Below are positions 62,774 to 64,000 of a stretch of DNA of 64,000 bases, piece after piece. The notes beneath the pieces are model-generated. The model was given only the letters and a program-made list of their open reading frames with translations, was not told the DNA's origin and did not search any database. Position numbers and translations under genes: made by a program. Origin of the DNA: Pantanalinema sp. GBBB05 (GTDB lineage: Bacteria > Cyanobacteriota > Cyanobacteriia > Leptolyngbyales > Leptolyngbyaceae); contig VRZD01000024.1 of assembly GCA_016743235.1 (NCBI GenBank), positions 38,396-102,395 of the forward strand. The letters are read 5' to 3'. Each line of letters opens with the position of its first letter. Position 1 is the stretch's first letter.

Positions 62774-64000
62774 CAGAATTTCCTCTTCCAGAAACTTGTC
62801 ATACCTGCCGTCAACATTAACGCCATTCCCGCCGGAATGAGAGGCACCCAAATTCCTTGTGTGAGTAAAAATAAACTGAGTCCGGCAAGTATGCTCAACG
62901 CTATCATACTCGCAAGGCTTTGCCGACTAAGACGCGGTTTCCACCATCCAGCACAAACACCGCCAACTGCTGCCCATAGCCACACCCACAGCCCCTCAGC
63001 CGCCCAGTGCCAAGCTGAGATTAACGATCGCTGATCTAATACTGCACTAATCATTTGGCTAGTCATGTGTGCCTGGATAAACACCCCTGGAACCTGTTCT
63101 GATGGCTTTCCAGCGGTTTCAGCACTATAGGGTGTCAGCCAAAAATCACCGCTGCTATTCGCAATTACACCAATCAAAATCATGCGATCGCGAATCGCCT
63201 CCGGACGAATTTGTCCTTTTAACACTTGGGTGAGGCTGACTTGAGGGGCAATCGATCGTGGCGGTAGAGCACGGTAATTTAATAAGACCCGATTTCCCCG
63301 ATCATCTGCTCCCTGATACCCCCCTGTTTGTGCTCCCAAGCGCGGGAATACCGTGTTTCCTAACTTTAAATTCCCAATTGAAGTAAACTCTGGAGTAATT
63401 TTTTCTGCCTCCAAATATCGAAAGGCAAGGCGGGTACTGAAGGCATACGGAGTGCTACAAGCAGAGGCAGGCTCAGGATCTCTAAACAAGATTTGACGAC
63501 GTAAGATGCCGTCACTATCCTCAATAAAATCACTAAAACCTAACTGTGATTCCAGCATTTCCGGCGGAGGAGCTACCCCAGCTGGATCATATTGCGCATC
63601 GCTACCCTTACAAATAGCCACCAGACGTTTGTTCTGCCGCAATTGCTGAATTAACTTAGGATATTGCGGACTAGCCGGAAAGTCGCGATAGATATCTAAA
63701 CCAATCACCCGTGGCTGATATTGCAGAAGTCGTTTTAACAGTTGCTCCAATGCTGGGTCGGACAGGGAACCCCGGCGGTGCTCCGGATTCTGAGCCTGAA
63801 TATCTGCTTCATCGATCGTCACGATCAATAAGCGAGAGTCGGGTGTTTCTCGGGGACGCAGGGTAAGAAAGCGATCGAATGCCCAAAATTCTAGAGGTTG
63901 CAGCAGTCCAAGCCAGCGAATGCCTAAAACTAAACCTGTGATCGCCAAGCTGCTAAGGAGAATTTGATGGAATAAGGGTTTGGGAGGTTGAGGGGATGGG
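62773..64000 (-). CDS. CHASE2-domain membrane protein, 5' end outside window
   Basis: The frame is open from base 64000 to the stop at 62773, so the start lies beyond the window; a TTG at 63948 is an unlikely start because coding-like sequence continues upstream (PPKPLFHQILLSSLAITGLVL). The N-terminal TM helix leads to an extracytoplasmic CHASE2 sensor domain (about 60-300; FDRFLTLRPRETPDSRLLIVTIDEADI, PRVIGLDIYRDFP, RMILIGVIANSSGDFWLTPYS). Three C-terminal TM helices follow and the protein then ends. There is no kinase or cyclase domain, so the sensor signals through a partner. It is translationally coupled to the DUF928 gene. Confidence 0.9.
   Translation of the reverse strand, partial: PSPQPPKPLFHQILLSSLAITGLVLGIRWLGLLQPLEFWAFDRFLTLRPRETPDSRLLIVTIDEADIQAQNPEHRRGSLSDPALEQLLKRLLQYQPRVIGLDIYRDFPASPQYPKLIQQLRQNKRLVAICKGSDAQYDPAGVAPPPEMLESQLGFSDFIEDSDGILRRQILFRDPEPASACSTPYAFSTRLAFRYLEAEKITPEFTSIGNLKLGNTVFPRLGAQTGGYQGADDRGNRVLLNYRALPPRSIAPQVSLTQVLKGQIRPEAIRDRMILIGVIANSSGDFWLTPYSAETAGKPSEQVPGVFIQAHMTSQMISAVLDQRSLISAWHWAAEGLWVWLWAAVGGVCAGWWKPRLSRQSLASMIALSILAGLSLFLLTQGIWVPLIPAGMALMLTAGMTSFWKRKF

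Overview
The window most likely comes from a filamentous cyanobacterium of the Leptolyngbya/Oscillatoriales kind. The HIP1 octamer GCGATCGC recurs throughout. Several families are typical of cyanobacteria: filamentous-haemagglutinin-type secreted proteins, CHAT and CHASE2 proteins, DUF928, multi-PAS/GAF hybrid kinases, CheA with a fused receiver, a cyanate uptake operon with cyanase, and a CRISPR repeat ending in ATTGAAAC. No rRNA, standard tRNA or replication gene is visible, so the taxonomy is an inference from gene content.

Layout. (1) 1-2135: 5' part of a secreted haemagglutinin-type gene and a dead IS256-family transposase. (2) 2523-13261: an HD-domain gene followed by a compact chemosensory operon, cheW-cheR-mcp-cheW-cheA(REC)-cheB, ending in a receiver-adenylate cyclase fusion. 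(3) 13511-26790, all on the minus strand: a candidate ribosomal-peptide (RiPP) cluster. It has a cNMP-binding protein, an HlyD-like adaptor, a C39-peptidase ABC exporter and a second ABC exporter (the set known as the NHLM-type export system), then a small double-glycine precursor, two paralogous GT1-type glycosyltransferases, one GT4 glycosyltransferase and a radical SAM/SPASM-like enzyme. A conserved 42-44 base element precedes both the transporter half and the precursor half. A hairpin with a U-tract sits just after the precursor. (4) 27184-31170: a broken IS6-family transposase, a rhodanese sulfurtransferase, a LuxR-type regulator and an unrecognised gene. The last is followed by two tandem tRNA-like RNAs whose 3' half precedes their 5' half, then a strong terminator. 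(5) 31174-36982: a 1630-residue hybrid kinase with an N-terminal ribbon-helix-helix segment, and a HAD phosphatase. (6) 37342-42094: a CRISPR array of 66 repeats and 65 spacers with no cas gene beside it. (7) 42431-52069: a secreted hypothetical protein, a GH1-like glycosidase, a cyanate operon (substrate-binding protein, permease, ATPase, cyanase, and a possible 44-residue membrane peptide), a TetR regulator, a DUF3592 protein and a MocR regulator. (8) 52188-64000: secreted or surface proteins, namely a tandem-motif protein, an FG-GAP/Calx-beta/beta-helix giant, a second haemagglutinin-type protein, and a CHAT-TPR, DUF928 and CHASE2 set.

How it fits together. The chemosensory operon carries its own methylation pair (CheR, CheB) and ends in a cyclase, which suggests cAMP rather than flagellar bias as the output. 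The RiPP cluster has what is needed to make a peptide, modify it by radical chemistry and glycosylation, cut its leader and export it. Its precursor core has no cysteine and is rich in Ser/Thr, which suits O-glycosylation. The two least explained elements are this glycosylated-RiPP cluster and the pair of circularly permuted tRNA-like RNAs, which resemble the tRNA-mimic module of bacterial Y RNAs (YrlA).
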